The notes: a model not told the origin generated them from the sequence alone. Shown: positions 1 through 9,995, counted from the first letter of the stretch. The stretch: 64,000 bases of DNA from Mycolicibacterium xanthum (GCF_019710635.1 NZ_JAIFZS010000061.1:1-64000); one strand, 5' to 3'. Program-made: numbers and translations.

Positions 1-160
1 GCACACAACCGTGCCACCGCGCCCGACAGAGCCTCCCTCGACATGACTCGAACATACATTCGACCACCGACAAACCCGGTTCGCCGCGGGGAAGGTCACC
101 GGCCCCGGGTGGCGCTGAGCAGATGCACAGCAATCCGGTGACGGAGCCGCCGCCGTCCGG

Positions 161-166
161 TAGCTT
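161..166 (+). promoter_or_regulatory. -10 element, leaderless promoter of the first oxidoreductase gene
   Basis: TAGCTT fits the mycobacterial TANNNT -10 and lies 6 bases before the ATG at 173, so the transcript probably starts at or next to the start codon. No clear -35 is seen. The rest of bases 1-160 shows no gene I can support. Confidence 0.5.
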
Positions 167-172
167 GCCTGC

Positions 173-1297
173 ATGCCCCTCGAGCTGGCCGCGTTCTTCC
201 GGCCGACTCTGCCGCTCGACCTCAGCGGGCTGGACGCCCTCGATGACGGCCGCTACCACTCGATCTGGATGCCCGATCACCTGGTGAGCTTCTGGCCGGA
301 CTCGATCTGGACGCCGGAGTTCACCGACCTCGCCGAGGTGTCGCCGTCGCCGCACCGTTACCTGGACACCCTCACCCTCGCCGGTGCCGTCGCGGCTCGC
401 ACCACACGCACCCGGTTCGCCACGAGCGTCCTCGACACCGTCCGCCGCCACCCGGTGATGCTGGCCCAGTCGGCACTCACCCTGAGCCATCTCTCGGGTG
501 GCCGATTCATCCTGGGACTGGGTTCCGGAGAGCGGGAGAACCTGGCCCCCTACGGCTTCGACGACCGAGCCACGGTCAGCCGGTTCGCCGAGGCGGTCCG
601 GCTCATCCGGCAGCTGTGGAACACCGACGGGCCGATCACCTTCGACGGTGAGTTCTACACGCTGGAGCACGCCCGGCTGGACGCCGACCTTCACCCTTCC
701 GGACCGCCACCGATCTGGATCGGGGCCAACGGCCCCCGCATGCTGCGACTCGCCGGTGAACTCGGCGACGGCTGGTGGCCGACGGGCAGCGCCGGACCCG
801 AAGCCTATGCCGGCCAGCTGGCGCGCATCCGCGAGGCGGCCGAACGGGCCGGACGCGACCCACAGGCGATCACGCCGGCGAAGATGGTGGTCTGCCTCAT
901 CGGCGAGCCCGACGAACTGAGCGCCATCCTGCAGCGTCCTCTGCTGAAATCGCTGGTGCTGCAACTGACCGCCGATGCGCTGCGGTCCGCCGGTCACCGC
1001 CATCCGATGGGCGAGCACTGGCGTGGCATTCAGGACATCGACCCGCGCGTCCTGACCCGTGACAGACTTCTCCGGCTCTTCGAGGAGGTCGACCCGGCCG
1101 CGATCCTGTCCGTCGTCCCGCATGGCACGCCGAGGCAGGTCGCCGAGCAGATCGCAGCGTTCGGCGAGGCGGGCGCCCGGATCGTCTCGGTGCTCGACTA
1201 CAGCGGAATGGCCGGGCAGGCCTACGCCGCAGCGTCGGCGCGCAAAGTTCGCGAGGTCGAGGACGCACTGCTGCAACTCGCGGGAAGCACGCCATGA
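173..1297 (+). CDS. F420-type luciferase-like (LLM) oxidoreductase
   Basis: A 374-residue TIM-barrel protein of the bacterial luciferase-like family. The stretch SGGRFILGLGSGERENLAPYG around residues 107-127 is the family's cofactor-binding turn, and PPIWIGANGPRMLRLAGELGDG near residue 180 is its second signature. In mycobacteria such proteins usually use deazaflavin F420 for hydride transfer; the substrate cannot be read from sequence. It is the first gene of a tight row and its end overlaps the sulfotransferase start by 4 bases (ATGA), which suggests translational coupling. The ATG is chosen because a -10 element lies just ahead. FMN use is possible instead of F420. Confidence 0.85.
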   Translation: MPLELAAFFRPTLPLDLSGLDALDDGRYHSIWMPDHLVSFWPDSIWTPEFTDLAEVSPSPHRYLDTLTLAGAVAARTTRTRFATSVLDTVRRHPVMLAQSALTLSHLSGGRFILGLGSGERENLAPYGFDDRATVSRFAEAVRLIRQLWNTDGPITFDGEFYTLEHARLDADLHPSGPPPIWIGANGPRMLRLAGELGDGWWPTGSAGPEAYAGQLARIREAAERAGRDPQAITPAKMVVCLIGEPDELSAILQRPLLKSLVLQLTADALRSAGHRHPMGEHWRGIQDIDPRVLTRDRLLRLFEEVDPAAILSVVPHGTPRQVAEQIAAFGEAGARIVSVLDYSGMAGQAYAAASARKVREVEDALLQLAGSTP

Positions 1298-2445
1298 CAA
1301 CCCTCGACGCCGACGTCCTCGTCACCGAAGCGCAGCGATCGACGGGGCTCACCGACTTCGGTGATGACACCCTGCCCGTGCGGGTGGGGATGGTCGTCGA
1401 CAGGCTCAACAGTGCCGAACTCGACGAGACAGGTTCGCAGGCGGCTACCCACACGATCAAAGGACTGCTGACCAGCCGCCTGCGTTTCGTCGCCGACCGC
1501 GCCCGCCTGCCCCTGGAGGCAGAACGGATCACCGCCCCGCTCTTCGCCACCGGTGAGCCGCGTTCGGGGACGACGCTGCTGCACGCCCTGCTCGCCGAGG
1601 ACGAGGGCTCGCGCGCGCTGCGGTTCTGGGAGGTCATGTACCCCTCACCGCCGCCCGGCCCGGCCGACGGCGACGACCCGCGCCGGAAACAGGCCGACGC
1701 GGACTGGCGGGAGATTCTCGCCCGCATCCCGCCGTGGATCGTCAGCCACCCCTACAACGATCTGCTCGGTGCCGGCCTGCCCGAGTGTGAACGCACGTGG
1801 GCCTTCGACTTTCGCGCGATGAACCCGAGCGCCTGGTGGCGGGTTCCAGTAACGATCCAGAACTTTCCGCAAGACCATCACGCGCAGTACGCCCTGCACC
1901 GCATGATGCTGCAGCACATCCAATACACCCGCCCGCCGAAGCGATGGGTGCTCAAGGGGTTTCACGGCCGTCGCCTGCGAGCGCTCTTCGATACCTACCC
2001 CGACGCCCGCATCGTCTGGGTGCACCGCGACCCGGTGCAGGTGCTCGCCTCGCAGATCGTGGCCTTCGGGCAGATCAACGAGAGCCTCGCCGGGACGCTG
2101 GACTGGCGTCAGTACGCCAGGGACACGATCGAGGGGTCGCGGGCCAATTTCCATGCCTACCTCACCGACCCGTTCGTCGACGACCCACGTATCCACCACG
2201 TCCGCTACCGCGACTTCGTCACCGACCCGGTCGAAACGATCGGCGGCTTCTACGACTTCGCCGGATTGCCGTTCACAACCGAAACCGAGAAAGCGATGCG
2301 TGACTACCTCGTCACCAACCGCAGCGATCGGTACGGCAAGTTCACCTACTCCACCGACGTCCTGCCGGTGTCCGTGGAGGAGTTGCACGAGGAGTTCGCC
2401 GCCTACCGCGACCGATTCGGCATCGACATCGAGACGAGGCACTGA
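1294..2445 (+). CDS. PAPS-dependent sulfotransferase
   Basis: A 383-residue Stf-type sulfotransferase that would move a sulfuryl group from PAPS to an unknown acceptor. The 5'-phosphosulfate loop GEPRSGTTLLHALLAEDEG lies near residues 88-106, and RIVWVHRDPVQVLASQ near residue 235 is the 3'-phosphate-binding region. No signal peptide or membrane segment is seen, so it is probably cytosolic. Starts inside the end of the oxidoreductase and its TGA shares one base with the next ATG (TGATG). The mycobacterial Stf family acts on lipids and other hydroxylated metabolites; the acceptor here is not known. Confidence 0.85.
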   Translation: MTTLDADVLVTEAQRSTGLTDFGDDTLPVRVGMVVDRLNSAELDETGSQAATHTIKGLLTSRLRFVADRARLPLEAERITAPLFATGEPRSGTTLLHALLAEDEGSRALRFWEVMYPSPPPGPADGDDPRRKQADADWREILARIPPWIVSHPYNDLLGAGLPECERTWAFDFRAMNPSAWWRVPVTIQNFPQDHHAQYALHRMMLQHIQYTRPPKRWVLKGFHGRRLRALFDTYPDARIVWVHRDPVQVLASQIVAFGQINESLAGTLDWRQYARDTIEGSRANFHAYLTDPFVDDPRIHHVRYRDFVTDPVETIGGFYDFAGLPFTTETEKAMRDYLVTNRSDRYGKFTYSTDVLPVSVEELHEEFAAYRDRFGIDIETRH

Positions 2446-3689
2446 TGGCCTTCGGCGACAGTGGGGACGACGAGGCGCTGCGCGCGGCGTGGCACGAATT
2501 CTGCGACCGACTCAAGACGGCCGGAGATCTCGCCTTCAAGGACAGCTCGCCGGCCAATGCCCTGCAGCGCGCCGACGCCTTCCGCTACCTGACGCAGAAC
2601 CTCGGGCAGGCCTACGACCTCGCGCTGGAGACCAAGGACACCCGCTATCCGGTGATCCACCCGTTCTGCGGGCCGAGCCGCAAGCTCGGCGGCGACAACG
2701 CCGACTTCGTCTATCTGCAGGCGTGGATCGACGGTGTATCGACGTACCGGATCGCGGGGGACCGGGGCACGGCGCGCTTCATCAACTTCACCGTCCAGGG
2801 GCCGCGCCCCGACAAGGACGTCTACTACGGCGCCGATCACCCGAATCTGCACGAGCCCTTCGGCGACACCCCCGAGGCGAACATGACCGGCGACGACCTG
2901 ATCACCGAGCCCGACGGCGGCTTCGTCCTGTACGTGGGAGGTGCTCGGCGAGAACCGAATTGGCTGCCGACCACGCCAGGTTCGCGCAAGCTGTTCATGC
3001 GGCAGGGCTTCGACTCCTGGTCGGAGCGCTCGGCGCAGTTCAGCATCGAGCGAATCGACATGGACACGCCGCGTCCGGTGCCGACACCACAGGATCTCAT
3101 CGCGTCGATGCGCTGGGCCGGCGACTTCCTGACCGGGGCGATGACGGACTGGCCCGACCGCGAGCTGCAGATCGGCTCGCTCTTCGGCGAACCCGAGCCC
3201 AATGTGTTCCCCGGCGCGCGCTTCGCGGGCACGGCGGAGCAGCGCGACGCACGCCGCGGCAGGCTCATCGTCACCATGCCGTGGCGCCTCGCGCCGGACG
3301 AAGCGCTGATCTTCGAGTTCGCCGACGGCGGGGAGTTCTGGATGCTGACCAATATGGGCGCGTTCTGGAACAGCATGGACTACCTGTACCGGCCCGTGAG
3401 CTACACGCCGAGCAGGTCGGCGATCGACCCCGACGGCCGCGTGCGACTGGTGCTGGCCCACGACGACCCCGGTGTGCACAACTGGATCGACACCCAGCAT
3501 TTCAACGAGGGCTACCTCACGATGCGCGTCATCGGAAGCCGGCAGCTGCCCGAGGTCACCACCAGGGTCGTCGCCCGCGCCGAGGTGGACACCGTGTTGC
3601 CGGCCAGCACCCGGCGCGTCACGCCCGAGGAGCGGGCCGCGCAACTGCACGCCCGCTTCGACGCCATCCGCCGCAGATACAGGATCTGA
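2445..3689 (+). CDS. DUF1214-like protein of unknown function
   Basis: A 414-residue protein without signal peptide. Its last 90 residues (DPGVHNWIDTQHFNEGYLT and what follows) match the C-terminus of the 457-residue protein at 15926-17299, which has DPGVPNWLDTTGLREGFLT at the equivalent place, so the two are paralogues. The order of conserved blocks, including a GAFWNSMDYL segment, resembles proteins annotated with DUF1214, but I am not certain of the family number. Both copies sit directly beside a sulfotransferase, which suggests a shared pathway. No catalytic motif is recognised. Confidence 0.6.
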   Translation: MAFGDSGDDEALRAAWHEFCDRLKTAGDLAFKDSSPANALQRADAFRYLTQNLGQAYDLALETKDTRYPVIHPFCGPSRKLGGDNADFVYLQAWIDGVSTYRIAGDRGTARFINFTVQGPRPDKDVYYGADHPNLHEPFGDTPEANMTGDDLITEPDGGFVLYVGGARREPNWLPTTPGSRKLFMRQGFDSWSERSAQFSIERIDMDTPRPVPTPQDLIASMRWAGDFLTGAMTDWPDRELQIGSLFGEPEPNVFPGARFAGTAEQRDARRGRLIVTMPWRLAPDEALIFEFADGGEFWMLTNMGAFWNSMDYLYRPVSYTPSRSAIDPDGRVRLVLAHDDPGVHNWIDTQHFNEGYLTMRVIGSRQLPEVTTRVVARAEVDTVLPASTRRVTPEERAAQLHARFDAIRRRYRI

Positions 3690-3690
3690 C

Positions 3691-4197
3691 ATGGACCCGA
3701 AACTCGAGACACTCGCCGCATCGGCCTTCGACAACGTCTATCACGTCGGCCACCTCGTCCCCGATCTGCCGCCCGCCATGCAGGCGCTCGCCGACGCCAT
3801 GCAGGTGACCTGGGCGCCGCCGTTCGAGATGCGGAGCGGCTTCACCCGTCCGGACGGGTCCACCGACGACCAGACCGTACGCATCGCGTTCACCGCTTCC
3901 GGCCCGCCGTACCTGGAGCTGATCGAGGTCGTCGCCGCCGCCGACTCGATCTTCGCCGAACCGAGACTCGGCGGTATGCACCACGTCGGCTACTACGCCC
4001 AGCGCTGGCGCGACGACGTCGCGCGGCTGCAGGACGACGGCTGGGAGTTGGAGCGCACCGGTGCCGGCGTCGCGTTCCTGCGCGACCCGCGCAGCGGGCT
4101 TCGCCTGGAGGTGGTGAGCTTCAAGGGCCGCGACTTTCTCACCCAGATCCTCAGCGGCGAGATGGCGGCGAGATACCCCCTGACCGAGCGCCCGTGA
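3691..4197 (+). CDS. VOC (glyoxalase-fold) family protein
   Basis: A 168-residue protein with the vicinal-oxygen-chelate pattern: an early FDNVYHVGHLVPDL segment (His as possible metal ligand), YLELIEVV near residue 75, GMHHVGYYAQ near residue 93, and a late GLRLEVVSFKG. Such proteins bind a divalent metal and act as dioxygenases, isomerases, epimerases or binding proteins. The ATG lies one base after the previous stop. Longer in-frame extensions into the previous gene exist but add residues that do not fit the fold. It overlaps the next gene by 4 bases (GTGA). Confidence 0.7.
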   Translation: MDPKLETLAASAFDNVYHVGHLVPDLPPAMQALADAMQVTWAPPFEMRSGFTRPDGSTDDQTVRIAFTASGPPYLELIEVVAAADSIFAEPRLGGMHHVGYYAQRWRDDVARLQDDGWELERTGAGVAFLRDPRSGLRLEVVSFKGRDFLTQILSGEMAARYPLTERP

Positions 4198-5633
4198 CCG
4201 CAGTCGCGCACACCTCGTACGGTGCGTTACGTGGGGACGCGAGTGGCGACATCCTCGTCTTTCGCGGTGTACCGTACGCCGCGGCGCCGACGGGCGAGCG
4301 GCGTTGGCGCCCATCACAACCCCCGGCGAGCTGGGCGGGCGTGCGCGAGGCGATCGCATTCGGTCCGATTGCGCCGCAAGACATCTCGCCCGAACGGCTG
4401 GCCAAACGCGGCCTGACGATGAGCGAGGACTGCCTGACGCTCAACATCTGGACGCCGGCGGCCGACGACAACCGCCGACCGGTGCTGGTCTTCCTGCACG
4501 GCGGTGGGCAGACGCAGGGGCACGGCGCCGCGCCGCTGATCGACGGTTCGCGCCTGGCCCGGCGCGGAGACGTCGTGATGGTGACGATGAACTTCCGGCT
4601 CGGTGCGCTGGGCTCCCTCCACTCGCCCGACTGGCACGGCCGCGGCTCCACCAATCTGACACTGCGCGACCAGAAGCAAGCCCTGCAGTGGGTTCGCGAG
4701 CAGATCGGCGCTTTCGGCGGTGACCCCGCCGCCATCACCGTGGTGGGGCAGTCCTCCGGTGCAATCGCGATATCGGCCTTCCTCGCAGAAGGGTGCGCCC
4801 TCTTCGACCGCGCGATCCTGCAGAGCGGTGGGCTGGAGCGGGTCCGCTCCACGGCGGCCGCCTCCGCCGTGGCCGAGCAGTTCATCGCGGCCGGTGCCTT
4901 CGGGTTCTCCGAAGAACCGGGTGTCGAGGAAATCCTTGCCGCGCAGCGCAGCATCGACCCCGGATTCGTGCCACCGCAAGGCCCGTTTCATCCCTGCATC
5001 GATGGTGACGTTGTCGGTGAACACCCGTTGGTGGTGGCGCGGACGCACGAGATGCCGGCGATTCCCGTCCTCGCGGGGACGACACGTGACGAGTGGCGGA
5101 TCTTCGACGCGGCGCTGGACGACGACGTCTTCACCGAGCGGTACGTCCGGGAGCGGGCACAGGCGCTCGCGGGCGATGGGCACGACGCCGACGCGGTGGT
5201 GGCGGCCTACCGCGCCGACCACACCACGTTGCGCGACGTCGCCAGCGCGATCGTCACCGACTACCACTTCACCGCGCCGACCGAGCAATTCGTGCGGGCG
5301 CACGCCGAGCGCGGCAACACGGTGTTTCGCTACGAACTGCAGTGGACCTCGCCACGACCCGGGTTGGGGGCGTGTCACGACTCGTGCCTGCCCCTGGTCT
5401 TCGGCACCCTGCACGCCGCGCCCGCGCTGGCCGGTGACGACGAGGCGGCGCGCCGTACGTCAGACGCGGTTCAGGATCTTTGGCTGGAGTTCGTTCGCGG
5501 GGGAGAGCCCTGGGACCGCTACGAAGGTCGCGACGGGTCGACCATGCTGATCGGCCCCGAGAGTGGAATCGCCCGGGGCCACCGCGCCGAGCAACTGGCG
5601 CTGTGGGAGAAGCGCTATCCCGCCTATGGGTGA
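4194..5633 (+). CDS. type B carboxylesterase (para-nitrobenzyl esterase family)
   Basis: A 479-residue alpha/beta hydrolase. It shows the family landmarks in order: FRGVPYAAAPTGERRW near residue 23, SEDCLTLNIWTP near residue 77, the oxyanion-hole segment FLHGGGQTQG near 100, the nucleophile elbow GQSSGA with Ser187, and ACHDSCLPLVFGT late in the chain, where the His is the likely catalytic one. No signal peptide is seen, so it would act on esters inside the cell. The GTG start overlaps the VOC stop (GTGA), tying it to the oxidoreductase-sulfotransferase row. Confidence 0.88.
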   Translation: MTAVAHTSYGALRGDASGDILVFRGVPYAAAPTGERRWRPSQPPASWAGVREAIAFGPIAPQDISPERLAKRGLTMSEDCLTLNIWTPAADDNRRPVLVFLHGGGQTQGHGAAPLIDGSRLARRGDVVMVTMNFRLGALGSLHSPDWHGRGSTNLTLRDQKQALQWVREQIGAFGGDPAAITVVGQSSGAIAISAFLAEGCALFDRAILQSGGLERVRSTAAASAVAEQFIAAGAFGFSEEPGVEEILAAQRSIDPGFVPPQGPFHPCIDGDVVGEHPLVVARTHEMPAIPVLAGTTRDEWRIFDAALDDDVFTERYVRERAQALAGDGHDADAVVAAYRADHTTLRDVASAIVTDYHFTAPTEQFVRAHAERGNTVFRYELQWTSPRPGLGACHDSCLPLVFGTLHAAPALAGDDEAARRTSDAVQDLWLEFVRGGEPWDRYEGRDGSTMLIGPESGIARGHRAEQLALWEKRYPAYG

Positions 5634-5907
5634 GCGACAAGGTGTTCGGCCAGGGCCGGCCATGCGGGGGATGCGTCGGGGTTGCGGTGGTCATCGGCGC
5701 CTCGTGGCGGACGCGATTTCGGGGCGGTCCTGGCCGACGCGCACGTCGGCACGGAATAGTCCTGGCCACTCGCCGCACCGAAAGGCGTTCACCGGGCGCT
5801 TGGTCACTTCCGCGGGTGCCGACAACGTGGCTGCGGCGTGTTGACGCCGTCGACACCTCTCGCGCTTCCGCACGTCGCTGCCGCATGGTTCTGGTTGACT
5901 CCATCCC

Positions 5908-8232
5908 ATGGACTCCGCCCGCACCACGTTGCCGATCTTCACCCCGTCGCCCTCGCCGGTCACACCGGTCGACATGCGCGACGCGCCACCCGGTCCCTCG
6001 TTCACCCAGGTGCAGGCCCCGTCGGGTGCCCCGAACGTCCTCGTCGTGCTCGTCGACGACATGGGGTTCGGCGCTCCGTCGGCCTTCGGGGGACCGTGCC
6101 GGATGCCGGTGGCCGAACGACTGGCCGACAACGGGTTGAGATTCACCAGATTTCACACCACGGCGTTGTGCTCGCCGACGCGGGCCGCGCTGTTGTCGGG
6201 GCGCAACCACCACAGCGTCGGGATGGGTGCGCTGACCGAGCTGGCCACCACCTGGCCGGGTTACACGTCGATGCGCCGCGAAGACACGGCGCCGATCGCC
6301 GAGATCCTGAAGCTGAACGGGTACAACACCGCGGCGTTCGGGAAATGGCATCAGACACCGGTGTGGGAAACCGGGCCGACGGGTCCGTTCGACCGTTGGC
6401 CGACCGGTGAGGGTTTCGAGCGCTTCTACGGTTTCCTCGGCGGTGAGACCGACCAGTACCACCCCAGCGTTTTCGAGGGCACCATGCCGGTCACTACCCC
6501 AGACGACCCCGACTACCACCTTTCGGTCGACATCACCGACCGCGCGATCTCCTACATCCGGGAGCAGCAGACCATGACCCCGGACAAGCCGTTCTTCGTG
6601 TACCTCTCATTCGGCGCCACCCACGCACCGCATCACGTCCCGGCGTCCTACGTCGAGCCGTATCGCGGAGCATTCGACGACGGCTGGGACGCCTGCCGCG
6701 AACGGACCCTGGCGCGGCAGCGCGAACTCGGTGTGGTGCCCGATGACTGCATGCTGACCGGCCGGCCCGACGAGATCCCGGCCTGGGATTCGCTGTCCGA
6801 GGATCATCACCGGTTGCACCGCCGGATGATGGAGACCTATGCGGGTTTCGCCACCCACACCGACGAGCAGGTCGGCCGTCTCCTCGACGCATTGCAGCAG
6901 ATGGGTGCGCTCGAGGACACCCTGATCTTCTACCTGCTGGGCGACAACGGCGCGAGCGCAGAAGCCGGCCCGGACGGGACGCTGAACGAGTTCGCGCAGT
7001 ACAACATCGTTTCCGAGACGGTGCCGCAGATGCTCGAACGCATCGACGAGATCGGTGGCCCGTCGCTGTTCAATCACTACCCGGTCGGCTGGGCGCATGC
7101 GATGAATGCGCCCTACCAGTGGACCAAGCAGATCGCCTCCCACTGGGGCGGCACCCGCAACGGGATGATCGTGCACTGGCCCAACGGTTTCGAGGGCCGC
7201 GGCGAGATCAGGGACCAGTTCACCCACTGCATCGACATCGGTCCGACGATCCTGGCCGCGGCCGACCTACCGGAGCCGACGACGGTCAACGGCGTGGCGC
7301 AGAAACCGCTCGAGGGTGTGTCGTTCACCGAGACACTGGCCGACGCGGCCGCGCCGGAGCATCGCGGCACCCAGTACTTCGAGATGTTCGGCAACCGGGG
7401 GATCTACCACGAGGGCTGGTCGGCCTGCACGATCCACGCGATCCCCTGGGTGCTGGCAGGCGACCGACCACCGCTGGCCGACGACGACTGGGAACTCTAT
7501 GCACCCGACGATTACAGCCAGTCCGACAACATCGCCGCCGACAACCCGGACAAACTGGCCCGCTTGCAAGAACTGTTCCTGATCGAGGGTGCCAAGTACA
7601 ACGTGTTCCCGATCGACGACCGCAAGGCCGAGCGGCTCGACCCGGTGGCCGCGGGCCGGCCCGATCTGCTGGGGGACCGGGCGACGTTGACGCTCTATCC
7701 GGGTGCGACGCATCTGGGTGAAGCGACCGTGCCGAACGTCAAGAACCGGTCGCACACGGTGACCGCCGACATCACCGTCACCGACACCGCCGACGGTGCG
7801 ATCGTGGCCCAGGGCGGCCGATTCGGCGGCTGGACCCTGTATCTCAACGATGGCATCCCGGCCTACTGCCACAACTGGGTCGATCACGAGTACTACTACG
7901 TCAAAGCGGCCGAAGCCCTCACACCGGGACGGCACACCGTTGCCTTCGATTTCGACTACGACGGTGGTGGGCCGGGCAAGGGCGGCACCGGCCGTCTGCT
8001 GGTCGACGGCACGGTGGTCGGCGAGGCACGTGTCGACAACACGTGCGGGTACATGTACGCCACCACCGACGGTCTGGATATCGGTCGTGACACCGGCGCA
8101 GCGGTCATCGACCACTATCAGTCTGCCGGCGGCTTGTGCACGGCGGAGATCCACAGCGTCACAATCGACATCGCGGCGGATGCCCACCATGACGCGGTAG
8201 GCCTGGCTAAGGCTGTCCTCGCGCGCCAGTAG
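5908..8232 (+). CDS. arylsulfatase, formylglycine type
   Basis: A 774-residue sulfatase that would hydrolyse sulfate esters. APNVLVVLVDDMGFG (residues 41-55) supplies the two metal-binding aspartates. CSPTR at 88-92 is the CxPxR motif in which Cys88 is converted to formylglycine. LLGDNGAS near residue 348 gives further calcium-site residues. The long C-terminal part is as in mycobacterial AtsD-like enzymes (about 790 residues). No Sec signal is evident, so it is probably cytosolic. It follows the esterase on the same strand after 274 bases in which I see no gene. It is the counterpart of the two sulfotransferases in this region. Confidence 0.9.
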   Translation: MDSARTTLPIFTPSPSPVTPVDMRDAPPGPSFTQVQAPSGAPNVLVVLVDDMGFGAPSAFGGPCRMPVAERLADNGLRFTRFHTTALCSPTRAALLSGRNHHSVGMGALTELATTWPGYTSMRREDTAPIAEILKLNGYNTAAFGKWHQTPVWETGPTGPFDRWPTGEGFERFYGFLGGETDQYHPSVFEGTMPVTTPDDPDYHLSVDITDRAISYIREQQTMTPDKPFFVYLSFGATHAPHHVPASYVEPYRGAFDDGWDACRERTLARQRELGVVPDDCMLTGRPDEIPAWDSLSEDHHRLHRRMMETYAGFATHTDEQVGRLLDALQQMGALEDTLIFYLLGDNGASAEAGPDGTLNEFAQYNIVSETVPQMLERIDEIGGPSLFNHYPVGWAHAMNAPYQWTKQIASHWGGTRNGMIVHWPNGFEGRGEIRDQFTHCIDIGPTILAAADLPEPTTVNGVAQKPLEGVSFTETLADAAAPEHRGTQYFEMFGNRGIYHEGWSACTIHAIPWVLAGDRPPLADDDWELYAPDDYSQSDNIAADNPDKLARLQELFLIEGAKYNVFPIDDRKAERLDPVAAGRPDLLGDRATLTLYPGATHLGEATVPNVKNRSHTVTADITVTDTADGAIVAQGGRFGGWTLYLNDGIPAYCHNWVDHEYYYVKAAEALTPGRHTVAFDFDYDGGGPGKGGTGRLLVDGTVVGEARVDNTCGYMYATTDGLDIGRDTGAAVIDHYQSAGGLCTAEIHSVTIDIAADAHHDAVGLAKAVLARQ

Positions 8233-8287
8233 AGTGAATGGCCGGTGACGTAAGCCCGTCGCGACGAAGCAGTCAGCGGGTTGTGTG

Positions 8288-8321
8288 GGCGCAACTCGTC
8301 GAGCTCTATCGATATTGCGCC
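8288..8321. repeat. inverted repeat GGCGCAA-N20-TTGCGCC
   Basis: Perfect 7-base arms at 8288-8294 and 8315-8321 lie in the 237-base gap between the arylsulfatase and the PaaK-like gene. This could be an operator or a weak stem-loop; nothing else in the gap supports a gene. Confidence 0.3.
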
Positions 8322-8469
8322 GGCTGTCCGCTGTGGCAGGGTGTGCGGCGCGGCGGTTGCCAATTCGTTGGGCCCGTCGCCCACGCACCGCCGCGCCGCG
8401 GCGTGGGACCACGATCCGTTCAGCGCTACGGCCACCGGGGCGTTGCCCGTGTCGTACGTTGATGTCGGG

Positions 8470-9855
8470 ATGAAGGCGATCGGTTTCGCGTGGGACGCGT
8501 GGCGGACGACGCATGGTGGCGCCGGCGCGCTTGCGGCCCGACAAGCGATTCGGCTGCAGGCGCTGGTCACGCACGCGCGCAGGCATTCGCGGTTCTACGC
8601 CGAGCGTTACCGGCGGCTTTCACCCATTCCGCCGGATCTGGGTGCCCTGCCGACACTTCCGCCGGTGAACAAGCCGGATTTGATGGCGCGCTTTGACGAC
8701 TGGGTCACCGATCCCCGGCTGACGAGGAGCGCTGTGGCGGCCTTCGTCGCCGATCCGGCCAACACCGGACGCGACCTGCTCGGCGAGTACGTGGTGTTCA
8801 CCACGTCCGGGTCGACCGCCGAGCCGGCATTGCTGGTACAGGACCGTCAGGCCGTTGCGGTGATGTTCGGCCTGACCTATGCCAGATCGGCTGGCGTGCT
8901 GCCGCCGCGGCTGCTCCTTCGGATCCTCGGGCGCGGGGCGCGGCAGGCCGCGGTGTTCGCCACCGGCGGGCATTTCCTGTCGACCGTGATGTACGAACGG
9001 CGGCTGCGTGCGCGGCCGGTGCGGCGTCACTTTTCCCGCTTCTTCTCGGTCCTCGATCCGTTGCCCGAACTCGTCGGCAACCTCAACGAATTCCAGCCAG
9101 TACTCCTGAGCACCTATGCCAGCGCGCTGAGCGTGCTGACCGACGAGCAGGAAGCCGGACGCCTGAACATCCATCCACTGGTCATCGCCAGCGGCGGTGA
9201 ACTGTTGCTCCCCGCCGTCAAGCAGCGTGCACAAGAAGCGTTCGGCTGCACCGTGACGGAAACCTACAACGCCTCGGAAGCCACCCCGCTGTCTCTGCCC
9301 TGCCGGCTCGGCAGGCTGCACCTGAACACCGACTGGTACCTCGTCGAGCCTATCGACGCATCCGGTGCGCCCGTGCCGGCCGGGCGGCGGTCCGACTCGC
9401 TGCTGCTGACAAACCTGGCCAACTACGTGCAGCCCCTGATCCGGTACGAGCTCGGCGACAGTGTGACGATCGATGCCGATCCATGTCCGTGCGGCAGTCC
9501 ACTGCCGACCGTGACACCGGAGGGACGGACCGATGAGCTGCTGACGGTGCCCGGGCGGCAAGGTGTGAGTGTGGTGCTGTTGCCGATGGCGCTCGCCACC
9601 GTGGTCGAGGAGACCCCGGGTGTGCTGCGCTACCAGATCATCCAGACCGCCCACGCGGGCCTGACAATCCGGCTGGATGAAGACCCCGATCGGGACCGTT
9701 GGGACGTCTGGCGGGAGGTCCGCCGACGGCTCGTAGAGTTCCTCGCCGCCCAAGGAGCCGGCCCGGTGGCCGTCGACCTGGCTGCCGAGCGCCCCCAAGT
9801 GAACCCGCGCAACGGGAAGTTGCGGCATGTGTTCCGTGCCGTTCTCCGTTCGTGA
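8470..9855 (+). CDS. PaaK-like adenylate-forming enzyme (COG1541 type), copy 1
   Basis: A 461-residue member of the phenylacetate-CoA ligase/CapK-like group of acyl-adenylating enzymes. The ATP-loop equivalent is FTTSGSTAEPALLV near residue 111, YNASEATPLS lies mid-protein, and a Cys-containing PCPCGSPLPTV segment occurs near residue 338, typical of this group. The start is set at the ATG preceded by TACGTT (9 bases upstream), because from there the protein has exactly the length of its convergent paralogue at 9996-11381 and the N-termini align (NKPDLMARFDDWVTDP against DKPELMARFDDWVTDR). Whether it makes a CoA ester or another product is not visible. Confidence 0.75.
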   Translation: MKAIGFAWDAWRTTHGGAGALAARQAIRLQALVTHARRHSRFYAERYRRLSPIPPDLGALPTLPPVNKPDLMARFDDWVTDPRLTRSAVAAFVADPANTGRDLLGEYVVFTTSGSTAEPALLVQDRQAVAVMFGLTYARSAGVLPPRLLLRILGRGARQAAVFATGGHFLSTVMYERRLRARPVRRHFSRFFSVLDPLPELVGNLNEFQPVLLSTYASALSVLTDEQEAGRLNIHPLVIASGGELLLPAVKQRAQEAFGCTVTETYNASEATPLSLPCRLGRLHLNTDWYLVEPIDASGAPVPAGRRSDSLLLTNLANYVQPLIRYELGDSVTIDADPCPCGSPLPTVTPEGRTDELLTVPGRQGVSVVLLPMALATVVEETPGVLRYQIIQTAHAGLTIRLDEDPDRDRWDVWREVRRRLVEFLAAQGAGPVAVDLAAERPQVNPRNGKLRHVFRAVLRS

Positions 9856-9995
9856 GGGCGCCGCGCCTCCCCGCCTGTCAGACCACTGCTTCGAATCGCT
9901 GCACATGGGCGGCGTGTGTACCAGCACCAGGGCCACAAGTCCCGGCACCGGGGACTTTGACGCCCCGCAGAACGGGCGTCCGGTGCAGGATCCGG

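Noticed and set aside
2153..3808. A 551-codon open frame in another frame of the sulfotransferase and DUF1214-like genes
   Set aside because: It overlaps two better-supported genes and consists of Arg/Ala/Gly/Thr-rich sequence without domains.
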